Below, in pieces: positions 8,903 to 16,942 of a stretch of DNA of 64,000 nt. This DNA comes from Hyphomicrobiales bacterium. Its GTDB lineage: Bacteria; Pseudomonadota; Alphaproteobacteria; Rhizobiales; Rhizobiaceae. Position 1 is the stretch's first letter; each line of letters begins with the position of its first letter. The position numbers were made by a program, and so were the translations under genes. The notes under the pieces are model-generated. The model ran no database searches and was not told the origin of the DNA. It saw only the letters and a list, made by a program, of their open reading frames with translations. The stretch spans positions 379,146-443,145 of the forward strand of contig UCII01000012.1 of NCBI GenBank assembly GCA_900472485.1. The letters run 5' to 3'.

Positions 8903-9578
8903 AATTTCTTTTCTTGGCGTCTTTGGCTGCTGATGAAACCTTATCTTTGTCTCTCCTCAACCAAGGTTCGTTACCGTTGAGTTTGCTTCTTGGTCCTGAA
9001 TTCAGAATCGCCTCAAACGCGTCGTTTACGTGCAAATCTGTTATCGCGAGGGCAGCGCTCCAATCTGTCTGGTCGTTCGACTGAAACCTTGTTGAGAACA
9101 CATCCGGCCAGGCTCGAATTAGACGATTGCCCCACTTGCTACTGTTATGCTTCAGCACATTTGCGAGAAGATGCACGCGTTCAAGATGCTGGCCGATCAT
9201 GATGCCGTTTTCTTTGGCGCGATCGATCAAGTTGGGATGCCCAGGCTCCGTTGTGTGGCAATAAATTCGTATTGTTCGCTCCCAATAGTGATAGATTGCG
9301 AGCACGAAAGCCTTGCGCAACTCCACCACTGCCTCGGCCGATTCTTCCAAGTCCATCTCCAGAAGCGTTTCGCGATCCCAAAGGAGATACCCGTCCTCAT
9401 CTCTCTCTCCAATCCATTTGCCACCATTATCTAATGAATGTTTATATTCCATCAGTTCGGCCTGGATCGCCTCCTTCTTTCGAAGGACACCGACCATGGC
9501 TGAGTCAAAGCTTTCCTTAAAGACCTGCAAGCCTTTTTCGAAACGATAACCGAGTATATTGAACGGAATTGGTGCCAT
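8877..9578 (-). CDS. Hypothetical protein, upstream partner of the MltR/HEPN-like gene
   Basis: 233 residues, not recognised. It appears wholly alpha-helical, with a charged N-terminal helix (residues 12-50), a long helix VVELRKAFVLAIYHYWERTIRI (start about residue 84), and LLANVLKHNSS at 137-147, which looks like the second core helix of HEPN-like folds with KH in place of the Arg/His pair. The C-terminus is Lys-rich. No signal peptide or membrane segment. Its 3' end overlaps the next gene by 26 bases. A weak AGGGA site lies about 9 bases before the ATG. With its neighbour it may form a two-component module; the function is unknown. Confidence 0.65.
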   Translation of the reverse strand: MAPIPFNILGYRFEKGLQVFKESFDSAMVGVLRKKEAIQAELMEYKHSLDNGGKWIGERDEDGYLLWDRETLLEMDLEESAEAVVELRKAFVLAIYHYWERTIRIYCHTTEPGHPNLIDRAKENGIMIGQHLERVHLLANVLKHNSSKWGNRLIRAWPDVFSTRFQSNDQTDWSAALAITDLHVNDAFEAILNSGPRSKLNGNEPWLRRDKDKVSSAAKDAKKRNYGKAIKAT

Positions 9579-9853
9579 GAAATTGCGTCCCTTAAAATCA
9601 AGAAACCACTATCTCTTTGCGAGAGTTTTTTAATAAAAAAACAATCATAGATACTAGATCGCGTCAAATCACCTTAGCCCGCAAGATGCTTCGCAACTTA
9701 GGCGACCGTCGTAACGTATCCCTCACGCTATTGATTTCATGTCCCAACCGAGCGCCACGGAATCCCCACTAACGTCAGAAAATGCCAGGAAATGCTGGTA
9801 AATCGGTGGCGCACGAAAATGAGCCAAGAACGACACTGAGTGCTTGAAAATAA
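9579..9853. other. Gene-free flank between accessory genes and tRNA-Arg
   Basis: 275 bases with no convincing coding sequence. It must contain the promoter of the accessory pair (minus strand). The side next to the tRNA 3' end is where an integrase gene or an attachment-site duplicate would be expected in an integrated element; I found neither an integrase nor a second copy of the tRNA 3' end. Confidence 0.4.
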
Positions 9854-9930
9854 TGGTGATCTCGACGCGATTCGAACGCGTGACCCTCAGATTAGGAATC
9901 TGATGCTCTATCCTGCTGAGCTACGAGACC
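9854..9930 (-). tRNA. tRNA-Arg (anticodon CCT)
   Basis: 77 bases including an encoded CCA. Acceptor GGTCTCG pairs with CGAGATC (one G-T pair); the D arm GCTC/GAGC is intact; the anticodon stem TCAGA/TCTGA encloses loop TTCCTAA, giving anticodon CCT (reads AGG). The T arm is ACGCG, TTCGAAT, CGCGT. Its 3' end faces the two accessory genes. Confidence 0.96.
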
Positions 9931-9941
9931 ACTCGGCATGA

Positions 9942-9970
9942 TCCATACAAAAGCAAAGGCCCGAAGCCAA
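9942..9970 (-). promoter_or_regulatory. Probable promoter of tRNA-Arg
   Basis: On the minus strand TTGGCT and TATGGA are separated by exactly 17 bases and lie 11 bases before the tRNA 5' end. The match to the -35/-10 consensus is partial. Confidence 0.4.
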
Positions 9971-10010
9971 GCCTTTTTGCGTCGTGGAGACAAACTGTCT
10001 TGAGCGCGCA

Positions 10011-10039
10011 CCCCGCGCGGCTTTGATGGCTGCGCGGGG
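10011..10039 (-). terminator. GC-rich hairpin after the amidohydrolase gene
   Basis: A perfect 8-bp stem (CCCCGCGC pairing with GCGCGGGG, loop 13) begins 14 bases downstream of the stop codon of the minus-strand amidohydrolase. No T run follows, so it may be a transcript-end stabiliser or a Rho-assisted terminator. Confidence 0.45.
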
Positions 10040-10052
10040 CTTCGAAGAAGCC

Positions 10053-11213
10053 TCAGGCATTGAGGCGCTGTTCGGCAAGTCGCACCCAGTAGGAAATGCC
10101 GTGGGCGATGGCTTCGTCGTTGAAGTCGTAGGCCGGGTTGTGCAGGCCGGCGCTGTCGCCATTGCCGACGAAGATGAAGGCGCCGGGGCGGGCGAGCAGC
10201 ATGTAGGAGAAATCCTCACCGCCCATCATCGGGTCGATATTCGGGATGACATTGCCGGCGCCGGCGATCTCCTCTGCGACAGCAATCGCATGGTCGGTCT
10301 CGTCGGCGTGATTGAAGGTGACGGGGTAGTTGCGTTGGAACTCGATCTCGACTTCTGCGCCGTGGCTCGTCGCGATGCCTGTCACGATCTGCTTGAAGCG
10401 CTGCTCGGCAAGGTCGCGGATTTCGGGATCGAGCGTGCGCACGGTGCCGCCGAAGCTCGCATCGTTCGGGATGACGTTATGGGCGTTGCCGGCGTTGAAC
10501 TTGGTGACGGAAACCACCACCGATTTCAGCGGGTTGGCGCTGCGCGAGGCGATGAGCTGCAGGTTGGAGACGATCTGTGCGCCGATGGCGATCGGATCGA
10601 TCGTCTTGTGCGGCATGGCGGCATGGCCGCCGAGCCCCTTGATGGAGACGGTGAATTCATCCGTCGCCGCCATGATCGCGCCCTTGCGGATGGCGAAATG
10701 GCCGACCGGCAGGCCCGGCATGTTGTGCATGCCATAGACTTCGGCGATCTGGAAACGCTCCATCATGCCGTCCTTGACCATGGCGTCGCCGCCGGCACCG
10801 CCTTCTTCGGCCGGCTGGAAGATGACGGCGATGTTGCCATTGAAATTGCGGTTCTCGGCGAGGTATTTCGCCGCGCCCAGCAGCATGGCGGTGTGGCCGT
10901 CATGACCGCAGGCATGCATCTTGCCGGCAGTCTGGGATGCATAGGGCTTGCCGGTGATTTCGGTGAGCGGCAGGGCGTCCATATCGGCACGCAGACCGAT
11001 CGTGCGTCCCTCGCCCTTGCCGCGGATCAGGCCGACGACGCCGGTGCGGCCTATGCCGGTCACGACTTCGTCGACGCCGAAGGCGCGCAGCTTCTCCGCC
11101 ACGAAGGCGGCCGTATTCTCAACGGCATAGAGGAGTTCGGGATGCGCATGGATATGGCGGCGCCACTCGGTCACTTCGCCCTGGAGTTCTGCGGCTCTGT
11201 TCAAGATCGGCAT
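10053..11213 (-). CDS. M20-family amidohydrolase (hippurate / N-acyl-amino-acid hydrolase type)
   Basis: 386 residues, typical for the M20D peptidase group. These cytoplasmic zinc enzymes release amino acids from N-acyl forms (hippurate, indole-3-acetyl-amino acids and similar). Metal-site blocks are present: GLRADMDALPL at residues 73-83, ACGHDGHTAMLL at 101-112 (C102, H104), and PAEEGGAGG with the catalytic and metal Glu pair at about 136-137. The dimerisation lid domain follows. The exact substrate cannot be told from sequence. It stands alone between tRNA-Arg and the divergent carboxypeptidase gene. Confidence 0.9.
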   Translation of the reverse strand: MPILNRAAELQGEVTEWRRHIHAHPELLYAVENTAAFVAEKLRAFGVDEVVTGIGRTGVVGLIRGKGEGRTIGLRADMDALPLTEITGKPYASQTAGKMHACGHDGHTAMLLGAAKYLAENRNFNGNIAVIFQPAEEGGAGGDAMVKDGMMERFQIAEVYGMHNMPGLPVGHFAIRKGAIMAATDEFTVSIKGLGGHAAMPHKTIDPIAIGAQIVSNLQLIASRSANPLKSVVVSVTKFNAGNAHNVIPNDASFGGTVRTLDPEIRDLAEQRFKQIVTGIATSHGAEVEIEFQRNYPVTFNHADETDHAIAVAEEIAGAGNVIPNIDPMMGGEDFSYMLLARPGAFIFVGNGDSAGLHNPAYDFNDEAIAHGISYWVRLAEQRLNA

Positions 11214-11408
11214 ATGCTGATTTTCCTGCTGCTCAATATCGATTCTGGTTCAACCTGCGGGTCCGTGACACTGCTTCGGCCAGCTTGTCGCGGCCCTTGC
11301 GGCGTGCCATCGGGAAATAAAGTCGTCAATCGCCTTTGCCTTCTCCTAGCCATATAGGTTAAATAGACGAAGCTTTCGAGAAAATTCCGGACTTCTGAAG
11401 GATAGATC

Positions 11409-12575
11409 GTGCCGACGAAGCAGAATCGTTTGTATGCCGCCCTGCGGCTCGTTCCTATGGCCGCAGCAGCATCCATGCTTTTCCTGTCGACCGCTGAGAC
11501 GGCCGGAGCCAATCCGCATATTCTCGTCGATGTCAGCACCGGACGCGTCCTCGACCAGCAGGAGGCGTTTCGCCGCTGGTATCCCGCCTCGCTCACCAAG
11601 CTGATGACGACTTACGTTACCTTTCGTGCGCTTCAGTCCGGCCAGATCAAGCTTGATACGCCTGTCGTCATGTCGAAGCTTTCCGCCGCACAGCCGCCGG
11701 CCAAGATGTACTTCAAGCCGGGCCAGAAGATGACGCTCGACAACGCCTTGAAGATGATGCTGGTCAAATCGGCAAACGATCTTGCCATGGCCGTCGCCGA
11801 GACGGTCGGCGGTTCGCAGCAGGGCTTCGTGGCGCGGATGAATGCGGAAGCCGCGCGCCTCGGCATGCGCGATTCGCATTTCATCAATCCGAACGGTCTT
11901 CCCGGCAAGGGGCAATATACGACGGCGCGTGATCTTGCGATCTTGAGCGTCGCGCTGCGCCGCGAATTTCCGCAATATGCCGGCTATTTCTCGCTTGAGG
12001 GCTTCACCAACGGCGTGAAGCAGGTGCCGAACATCAATATGCTCATCGGCCGTTTCGACGGCGCCGACGGCATGAAGACCGGCTTCATCTGCGCGGCCGG
12101 CTTCAACCAGATCGCCTCCGCAACCCGCAACGGCCGTACGCTGATCTCGGTCGTCCTCGGCACGGACAGCCTGGCGGCACGCGCCGACGATTCCGCCAAT
12201 CTTCTGGAAAAGGGCTTCCAGAACCAGCTGTCTACGCGCGACACGCTCGCAACCTTGAGACCAGACGCGCCGCTTGCGGCCGATGTCGCCGATGTCACGG
12301 CTGAGATCTGCAGCGCCAAGGGCGCACAGGCGCGCAGCGAAACCCGCGATCCCTTCGGCCGCACCAAGGTACAGTCGCCCTATATTCATGAAATGGATCA
12401 TGAGCCCAATTTCGTCTATGCCGGCCTGATCGGCGGCCAGGACATCGCGACGGCCGCCAAGGGCGACAAGGACGATGCGACGGCCAGAGGCGACAAGGCA
12501 ACCAGGGACAGCAAAATCGCCATCTCCGGCGGCGCATCCGGTGTGCCGATCCCGATGCCGCGGCCCACTTTCTAG
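11409..12575 (+). CDS. D-alanyl-D-alanine carboxypeptidase (low-molecular-weight PBP, S11)
   Basis: 388 residues. It trims the terminal D-Ala of peptidoglycan pentapeptides in the periplasm. An N-terminal signal segment (residues about 8-34) is followed by the serine beta-lactamase-like fold with all three catalytic motifs: S61-L-T-K64, S121-A-N123 and K223-T-G225. The C-terminus is a low-complexity Ala/Lys/Asp stretch ending in a proline-rich tail rather than the amphipathic membrane anchor of E. coli PBP5, so anchoring is uncertain. The GTG start has AAGGA upstream. Followed by an intergenic palindrome. Confidence 0.92.
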   Translation: MPTKQNRLYAALRLVPMAAAASMLFLSTAETAGANPHILVDVSTGRVLDQQEAFRRWYPASLTKLMTTYVTFRALQSGQIKLDTPVVMSKLSAAQPPAKMYFKPGQKMTLDNALKMMLVKSANDLAMAVAETVGGSQQGFVARMNAEAARLGMRDSHFINPNGLPGKGQYTTARDLAILSVALRREFPQYAGYFSLEGFTNGVKQVPNINMLIGRFDGADGMKTGFICAAGFNQIASATRNGRTLISVVLGTDSLAARADDSANLLEKGFQNQLSTRDTLATLRPDAPLAADVADVTAEICSAKGAQARSETRDPFGRTKVQSPYIHEMDHEPNFVYAGLIGGQDIATAAKGDKDDATARGDKATRDSKIAISGGASGVPIPMPRPTF

Positions 12576-12627
12576 AGCGCTTCAGCGTTTCACGGAAACT
12601 CTGCACCGCTCCATCTTTTGTTTTCAC

Positions 12628-12671
12628 GCAATTCCGGACGGAAAACCGCTCCGCACTTTTCCTGGAATTGC
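12628..12671. repeat. RIME-like palindromic intergenic element, copy A
   Basis: Outer arms GCAATTCC (12628-12635) and GGAATTGC (12664-12671) enclose an A/C-rich centre containing GGAAAACCGCTCCGCAC. Related elements lie at 30126-30168 and 55063-55105 with the same length and order of blocks. The surrounding 12576-12627 probably belongs to the same mosaic. Confidence 0.75.
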
Positions 12672-12691
12672 TCTAATATCGGACAGGAATC

Positions 12692-13888
12692 ATGAGCGTT
12701 TCGCAGCAAAGAGTGCCGGTTGCCATCCTGACCGGCTTCCTCGGTGCGGGTAAATCGACCCTGCTCAACCGCATCCTCAAGGATGAGGACATGCGCGATG
12801 CGGCCGTCATCATCAACGAGTTCGGCGATGTCGGCATCGATCATCTGCTGGTGGAAAGCTCCGGCGATTCCATCATCGAGCTTTCCGATGGCTGCCTGTG
12901 CTGCACGGTGCGCGGCGAGCTGGTGGATACGCTGGCAAATCTCATGGACGCCATGCAGACCGGGCGCATCCGGCCGTTGAAGCGTGTCGTCATCGAAACG
13001 ACCGGCCTTGCCGATCCCGCTCCGGTCATGCAGTCGATCATGGGCAATCCGATCATTGCGACCAATTTCGATCTCGATGGCGTCATCACCGTCGTCGATG
13101 CGGTCAACGGGCTGCGGACGCTCGACAATCATGAAGAGGCGCGCAAGCAGGTGGCGGTCGCCGATCGGTTGATCGTGTCCAAGACCGGGATTGCCGGCGC
13201 CGTGCCGGAAGCGCAGCTGGAGAGTAGGCTAAGGGGGCTCAATCCGCGCGCGCAGATCCTGAATGCCGATAGCGACGAGGCCGGACGCGCCGCCATTCTG
13301 GTCAACGGCCTCTATGATCCGGCGTCGAAGATCGCCGATGTCGGCCGCTGGCTGCAGGACGAGCTTGAGGCGGACGACGATCACCATCACCATGATGAGC
13401 ACGATCACCACGATCATGATCACCATCACGGCGATCATGGGCACCACCATCACCATCATGGGCACCACCACGGTCATCGGCACCAGCACGCTCACGATGT
13501 CACCCGCCATGACGGGTCGATCCGGTCGTTCTCGATCGTCGAGACCCAGCCTATCGATCCCACGGCGCTCGAAATGTTCATCGATCTCCTTCGTTCGGCG
13601 CATGGCGAGAAGCTCCTGCGCATGAAGGCGATCGTTGCGGTGTCCGATCGGCCGGAGCGTCCCGTCGTGCTGCACGGCGTGCAGAACATCTTCCATGCGC
13701 CGGTGCGGCTGCCAGCCTGGCCCGATCCAGAAGACCGGCGCACGCGCATGGTCATCATCACCAAGGATTTGCCCGAGGATTTCGTGAAGGGCCTGTTCGA
13801 CGCCTTCCTCAGCAAGCCGCGCGTCGATACGCCTGACAGAGCGGCGCTGGAGGACAACCCGCTCGCTGTGCCGGGGATGAAGTTTTAG
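12692..13888 (+). CDS. CobW/COG0523-family GTPase with His-rich metal-binding loop
   Basis: 398 residues. G3E-family P-loop GTPase that likely delivers metal (zinc or cobalt) to client proteins. Visible: Walker A GFLGAGKST at residues 15-23, the family's metal-binding CLCC at 68-71, the switch region ETTGLADP near 107-114, and the guanine-recognition segment SKTG near 155-158. Between about residues 228 and 268 lies an insert with 25 histidines among Asp and Gly, a metal reservoir or sensor. The C-terminal CobW_C domain follows. It is not next to cobN, so the vitamin B12 role of true CobW is not supported; zinc homeostasis is as likely. No Zur box was recognised upstream. Confidence 0.9.
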   Translation: MSVSQQRVPVAILTGFLGAGKSTLLNRILKDEDMRDAAVIINEFGDVGIDHLLVESSGDSIIELSDGCLCCTVRGELVDTLANLMDAMQTGRIRPLKRVVIETTGLADPAPVMQSIMGNPIIATNFDLDGVITVVDAVNGLRTLDNHEEARKQVAVADRLIVSKTGIAGAVPEAQLESRLRGLNPRAQILNADSDEAGRAAILVNGLYDPASKIADVGRWLQDELEADDDHHHHDEHDHHDHDHHHGDHGHHHHHHGHHHGHRHQHAHDVTRHDGSIRSFSIVETQPIDPTALEMFIDLLRSAHGEKLLRMKAIVAVSDRPERPVVLHGVQNIFHAPVRLPAWPDPEDRRTRMVIITKDLPEDFVKGLFDAFLSKPRVDTPDRAALEDNPLAVPGMKF

Positions 13889-13896
13889 GGTTTCTA

Positions 13897-14056
13897 CCTT
13901 CTCCCCGCTGGGGAGAAGGTGGCCCGAAGGGTCGGATGAGGGGGCGAGAAGCGATAGCTTCGAGTGCCTTGAGCGCGGACGAAGGGCGGCGGCTCTTGCC
14001 GTGGGGAGATACCCCCTCATCCGCCTGACGGCACCTTCTCCCCGCTGGGGAGAAGG
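13897..14056. repeat. Paired GGGGAGAAGG palindromes in inverted orientation
   Basis: Two palindromic units (13897-13920 and about 14033-14056) face each other. The left one runs on into GGCCCGAAGGGTCGGATGAG and the right one carries the complementary CCCCCTCATCCG tail, so the whole block can fold into one long cruciform. It lies between the convergent CobW-type and TusA-like genes. Confidence 0.85.
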
Positions 14057-14155
14057 GGTGTGCGGCAGCGTACCTGCCTCATGTACGATTGCCCTCATGG
14101 TGAGGCGGGAGCGTAGCGACCCTCGAACCACGAGGATGGCCTCCGTCGCAAATGG

Positions 14156-14389
14156 TCACCTCTTGCGGATCACGAAGCGATGGCCGCTGTCCGTCGTCTC
14201 ACTCACGAGAAGCGTGTAACCCTTTTCGTTGCAGAGATGGGGAATGTCGATGACAGCGAGCGGATCCGTCGTCTCCACGGTCAATGTCGCGCCGGTTGCC
14301 ATGCCGCGCAGGCGCTTTTCCGTCTTGATCGCCGGATAGGGGCATTTCAGGCCGCGCAGATCGTAGATCTCGGTATCCGGACTATTCAC
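14156..14389 (-). CDS. TusA/SirA-family sulfur-carrier-like protein
   Basis: 77 residues from a GTG start at 14389. The defining motif LRGLKCPYP at residues 11-19 holds the catalytic Cys16 (CPxP). TusA-like proteins pass persulfide sulfur to tRNA thiolation, molybdenum cofactor or other pathways; the specific partner is unknown. The start overlaps the stop codon of the upstream lipoprotein gene (GTGAATAG contains both), which argues for translational coupling. Longer in-frame starts reach back to 14464 but encode only Arg/Pro-rich antisense of the neighbour. Confidence 0.85.
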   Translation of the reverse strand: MNSPDTEIYDLRGLKCPYPAIKTEKRLRGMATGATLTVETTDPLAVIDIPHLCNEKGYTLLVSETTDSGHRFVIRKR

Positions 14390-15695
14390 TCTTGGCCCAG
14401 AACTTCCAGAAAGGCGGCTTCTTGGCCTCGGTCTGCGCGGTCTCGACGGCCGGGGCTGGCGCATAGGCGAGCGCGTTGAGGCTGGGGTTCATGGGGTTTG
14501 CCGTCGGGATCGGCACGTTCGCGGGGGCGTTGGCCGCAACGACCGGGCCTGCCGCAGGCTGCTGCGCAGTTGCCACCGGGGCGCCTGTCGCAGGGCTTGC
14601 TGCCACCACGCGGATACTTGCCGTCGTGGGGTTGCCCGTCGGGCTCGCAACGGTGCCGCCACGTGCCACCTGCTGGGCCGACTGGTTGGACATCATCGAT
14701 TCGAGGTCGGCAACCTTCATCATCTTGCCGGCGGCAAGGGCGGTGCCTGTGGGAGCATAGGCGATATCGTGGCCCTTGCGCTGCTTGGCGACGACAGCCT
14801 TGCGTTCGGCTTCGGTCGGATCGTACCAGGCCATGCCGTCAAACTTCTTAGAGGCGGCGGCATAGTCCGCCTGGTACTGCTTGTCATAGGTCGCAAGCGC
14901 CGTCTGCAGGGCAGGCGGTGTCGTCATGACAGGGCATTTGCCGCCGGCGTTGAACGGGCCGCTGGCCTGCTGGTTGAAGACGTATTTCTTCTCGCAGACC
15001 TCGACCTCGGGCGGCCGCTTGGTGACTTCGAAATTGTCGTAGCCGACCTTCAGCATCTTCCAGAATTCGATATTGGGGCTGAGGCGGTGCTTCCACATGT
15101 TTTCCGCCGTCATGCGGAAGGGGAAGGCTTCGAGCTGAACGGCCTTCTGGCCGCCCTTGAAGGCGTCGCGCGCAAAGGCATAGATTTCCAGCACCTGCTG
15201 GTCGGTCATCGAATAGCAACCGGACGACGAGCAGGCGCCGTGGATCATCAAATTGTTGCCGGAGCGGCCGTTGGCGGCATCATAGCGGTTCGGGAAGCCG
15301 GTGTTGATGGCGAGATAATATTTCGAATTCGGGTTCAGGTTGGCTGGCGTCAGCATGTAGAAGCCTTCGGGCGCCTGCCGGTCGCCTTCCTTCACCTTCG
15401 GGCCGAGACGGCCGGACCAGGCGCAGATCTTGTAATCCGCGATGACTTCGAAGCGGTTGCTCTGGTTCGCCTTCAGGATCTCCATCACGCCTTCTTCCTT
15501 GAAGATGCGGATCATGATCGGCGAGTTGCGGTCCATGCCCTTCTTGGTCATGTCGGCAAGGATATGGCTTGGAAGCGGCTGTTCGACCTTGTTCTTCACC
15601 TTCGACAGGTCGATCGACGCAGTGTCCAGCGCGTCGTTGCAGCCGGCGAGCGCCAGCGCCATCAGGGAAATATAGGCAAGGTGACGAATGCGCAT
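14382..15695 (-). CDS. YafK-like L,D-transpeptidase lipoprotein
   Basis: 437 residues from the ATG at 15695; ATGs at 15710 and 15773 are alternatives, and none has a clear ribosome site. The N-terminus is a lipoprotein signal ending LALAGC (Cys19). Residues about 60-200 carry a YkuD L,D-transpeptidase domain with the catalytic block IHGACSSSGCYSM (H152, G159, C160), which acts on peptidoglycan. In the YafK/DpaA branch the enzyme can cut the link to a lipoprotein rather than make crosslinks; which applies here is unknown. The last 130 residues are low-complexity Ala/Pro/Thr. Coupled to the TusA-like gene. Confidence 0.87.
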   Translation of the reverse strand: MRIRHLAYISLMALALAGCNDALDTASIDLSKVKNKVEQPLPSHILADMTKKGMDRNSPIMIRIFKEEGVMEILKANQSNRFEVIADYKICAWSGRLGPKVKEGDRQAPEGFYMLTPANLNPNSKYYLAINTGFPNRYDAANGRSGNNLMIHGACSSSGCYSMTDQQVLEIYAFARDAFKGGQKAVQLEAFPFRMTAENMWKHRLSPNIEFWKMLKVGYDNFEVTKRPPEVEVCEKKYVFNQQASGPFNAGGKCPVMTTPPALQTALATYDKQYQADYAAASKKFDGMAWYDPTEAERKAVVAKQRKGHDIAYAPTGTALAAGKMMKVADLESMMSNQSAQQVARGGTVASPTGNPTTASIRVVAASPATGAPVATAQQPAAGPVVAANAPANVPIPTANPMNPSLNALAYAPAPAVETAQTEAKKPPFWKFWAKSE

Positions 15696-15925
15696 TCTGA
15701 CTTGGTCCATAAATGCGAAGAGTGGCAGTTCGATCTGTTTCGCCACTCCCCTCGAAGCATGAAACGGAATCATAGACGGCTTATACTTGAAAATTCCTTA
15801 CCAGCCTATGACGTGCCCGCAGCGCGTCGGCAAGCTTTTCTTTGCCATAAAAGCTTCGATAACGGAAATGTGGCCAAGGTTTGGCCTCATTTCCGCTTTC
15901 AGCGATCACTTTTTCCGAATGCTGC

Positions 15926-16879
15926 TTAGAGATTGCGACCGATGTTGAGGAATTTCTGGCGGCGGTCGTTGCGCAATTGTTCGCCTGAACGGCCGGAAAG
16001 CTCTGCAAGCGCGTTCGCAATCGTCTCGCCGGCCGCGCTTATTACCGCGTTCGGATCGCGATGCGCGCCGCCGACAGGTTCAGAAATGATGCCGTCGATC
16101 ACGCCGAGGCCTTTCAGATCATCGGCCGTTATCTTCATATTGGTTGCGGCTTCCTTGGCGCGCGTTGAATCGCGCCAGAGGATCGAGGCCGCGCCTTCGG
16201 GCGAAATCACGCTGTAGATCGAATGTTCGAGCATATAGACGCGGTTGCCGACGGCAATCGCGATGGCGCCGCCGGAGCCGCCTTCGCCGATGACGATGGA
16301 GACGATCGGCACCTTCACACCGAGACACATCTCGGTCGAGCGGGCGATCGCTTCGGCCTGGCCGCGTTCTTCGGCGCCGACACCCGGATAGGCGCCGGCG
16401 GTGTCGACCAGCGTGATGACGGGCAACTGGAAGCGGTCGGCCATTTCGAGGATACGGATCGCCTTGCGGTAGCCTTCCGGCCGGGCGCTGCCGAAATTAT
16501 GCTTCAGGCGGCTCTTGGTGTCGTTGCCTTTTTCCTGGCCGATGAGGGCGACCGGCTGACCGCGGAAGCGGGCAAAGCCCGCCTGGATGGCGGCATCCTC
16601 GGAAAATTGGCGATCGCCGGCCAGCGGCGTGAATTCCGTAAACAGCGTACTGGCATAGTCGACGAAATGCGGGCGCTGCGGGTGGCGGGCGACCTGCGTC
16701 TTCTGCCAGGCGTTGAGTTTGGAATAGATGTCGACCATCGCCTCGCGGACGCGGATTTCAAGCCGCCCGACTTCCTCGGACGTATCGATGCTTTCGTCTT
16801 CGCTCGCCAGTTTCTTGAGCTCGTGAATCTTGCCTTCGAGATCCGAGATGGGTTTTTCGAAGTCCAGATAATTGTGCAT
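15926..16879 (-). CDS. accA: Acetyl-CoA carboxylase carboxyltransferase subunit alpha
   Basis: 317 residues, the normal length. With AccD it transfers CO2 from biotin carrier protein to acetyl-CoA, the committed step of fatty-acid synthesis. The start MHNYLDFEKPI, the helical N-terminus and the carboxyltransferase blocks (GRPEGYRKA, TLVDTAGAYPG, IGEGGSGGAIAI) are intact. It lies 63 bases downstream of xerD on the same strand, so it may share its transcript. Confidence 0.97.
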   Translation of the reverse strand: MHNYLDFEKPISDLEGKIHELKKLASEDESIDTSEEVGRLEIRVREAMVDIYSKLNAWQKTQVARHPQRPHFVDYASTLFTEFTPLAGDRQFSEDAAIQAGFARFRGQPVALIGQEKGNDTKSRLKHNFGSARPEGYRKAIRILEMADRFQLPVITLVDTAGAYPGVGAEERGQAEAIARSTEMCLGVKVPIVSIVIGEGGSGGAIAIAVGNRVYMLEHSIYSVISPEGAASILWRDSTRAKEAATNMKITADDLKGLGVIDGIISEPVGGAHRDPNAVISAAGETIANALAELSGRSGEQLRNDRRQKFLNIGRNL

Positions 16880-16942
16880 GAGGTGCGTTTCCGATCCTTT
16901 TGCCCGTGACGAGAGATGGCGGCTTCAGCCTGTATGCCGGTC

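Noticed and set aside
9984..11357. A 457-codon plus-strand frame opposite the M20 amidohydrolase
   Set aside because: Antisense shadow with no recognisable domain; the minus-strand enzyme has its metal ligands.
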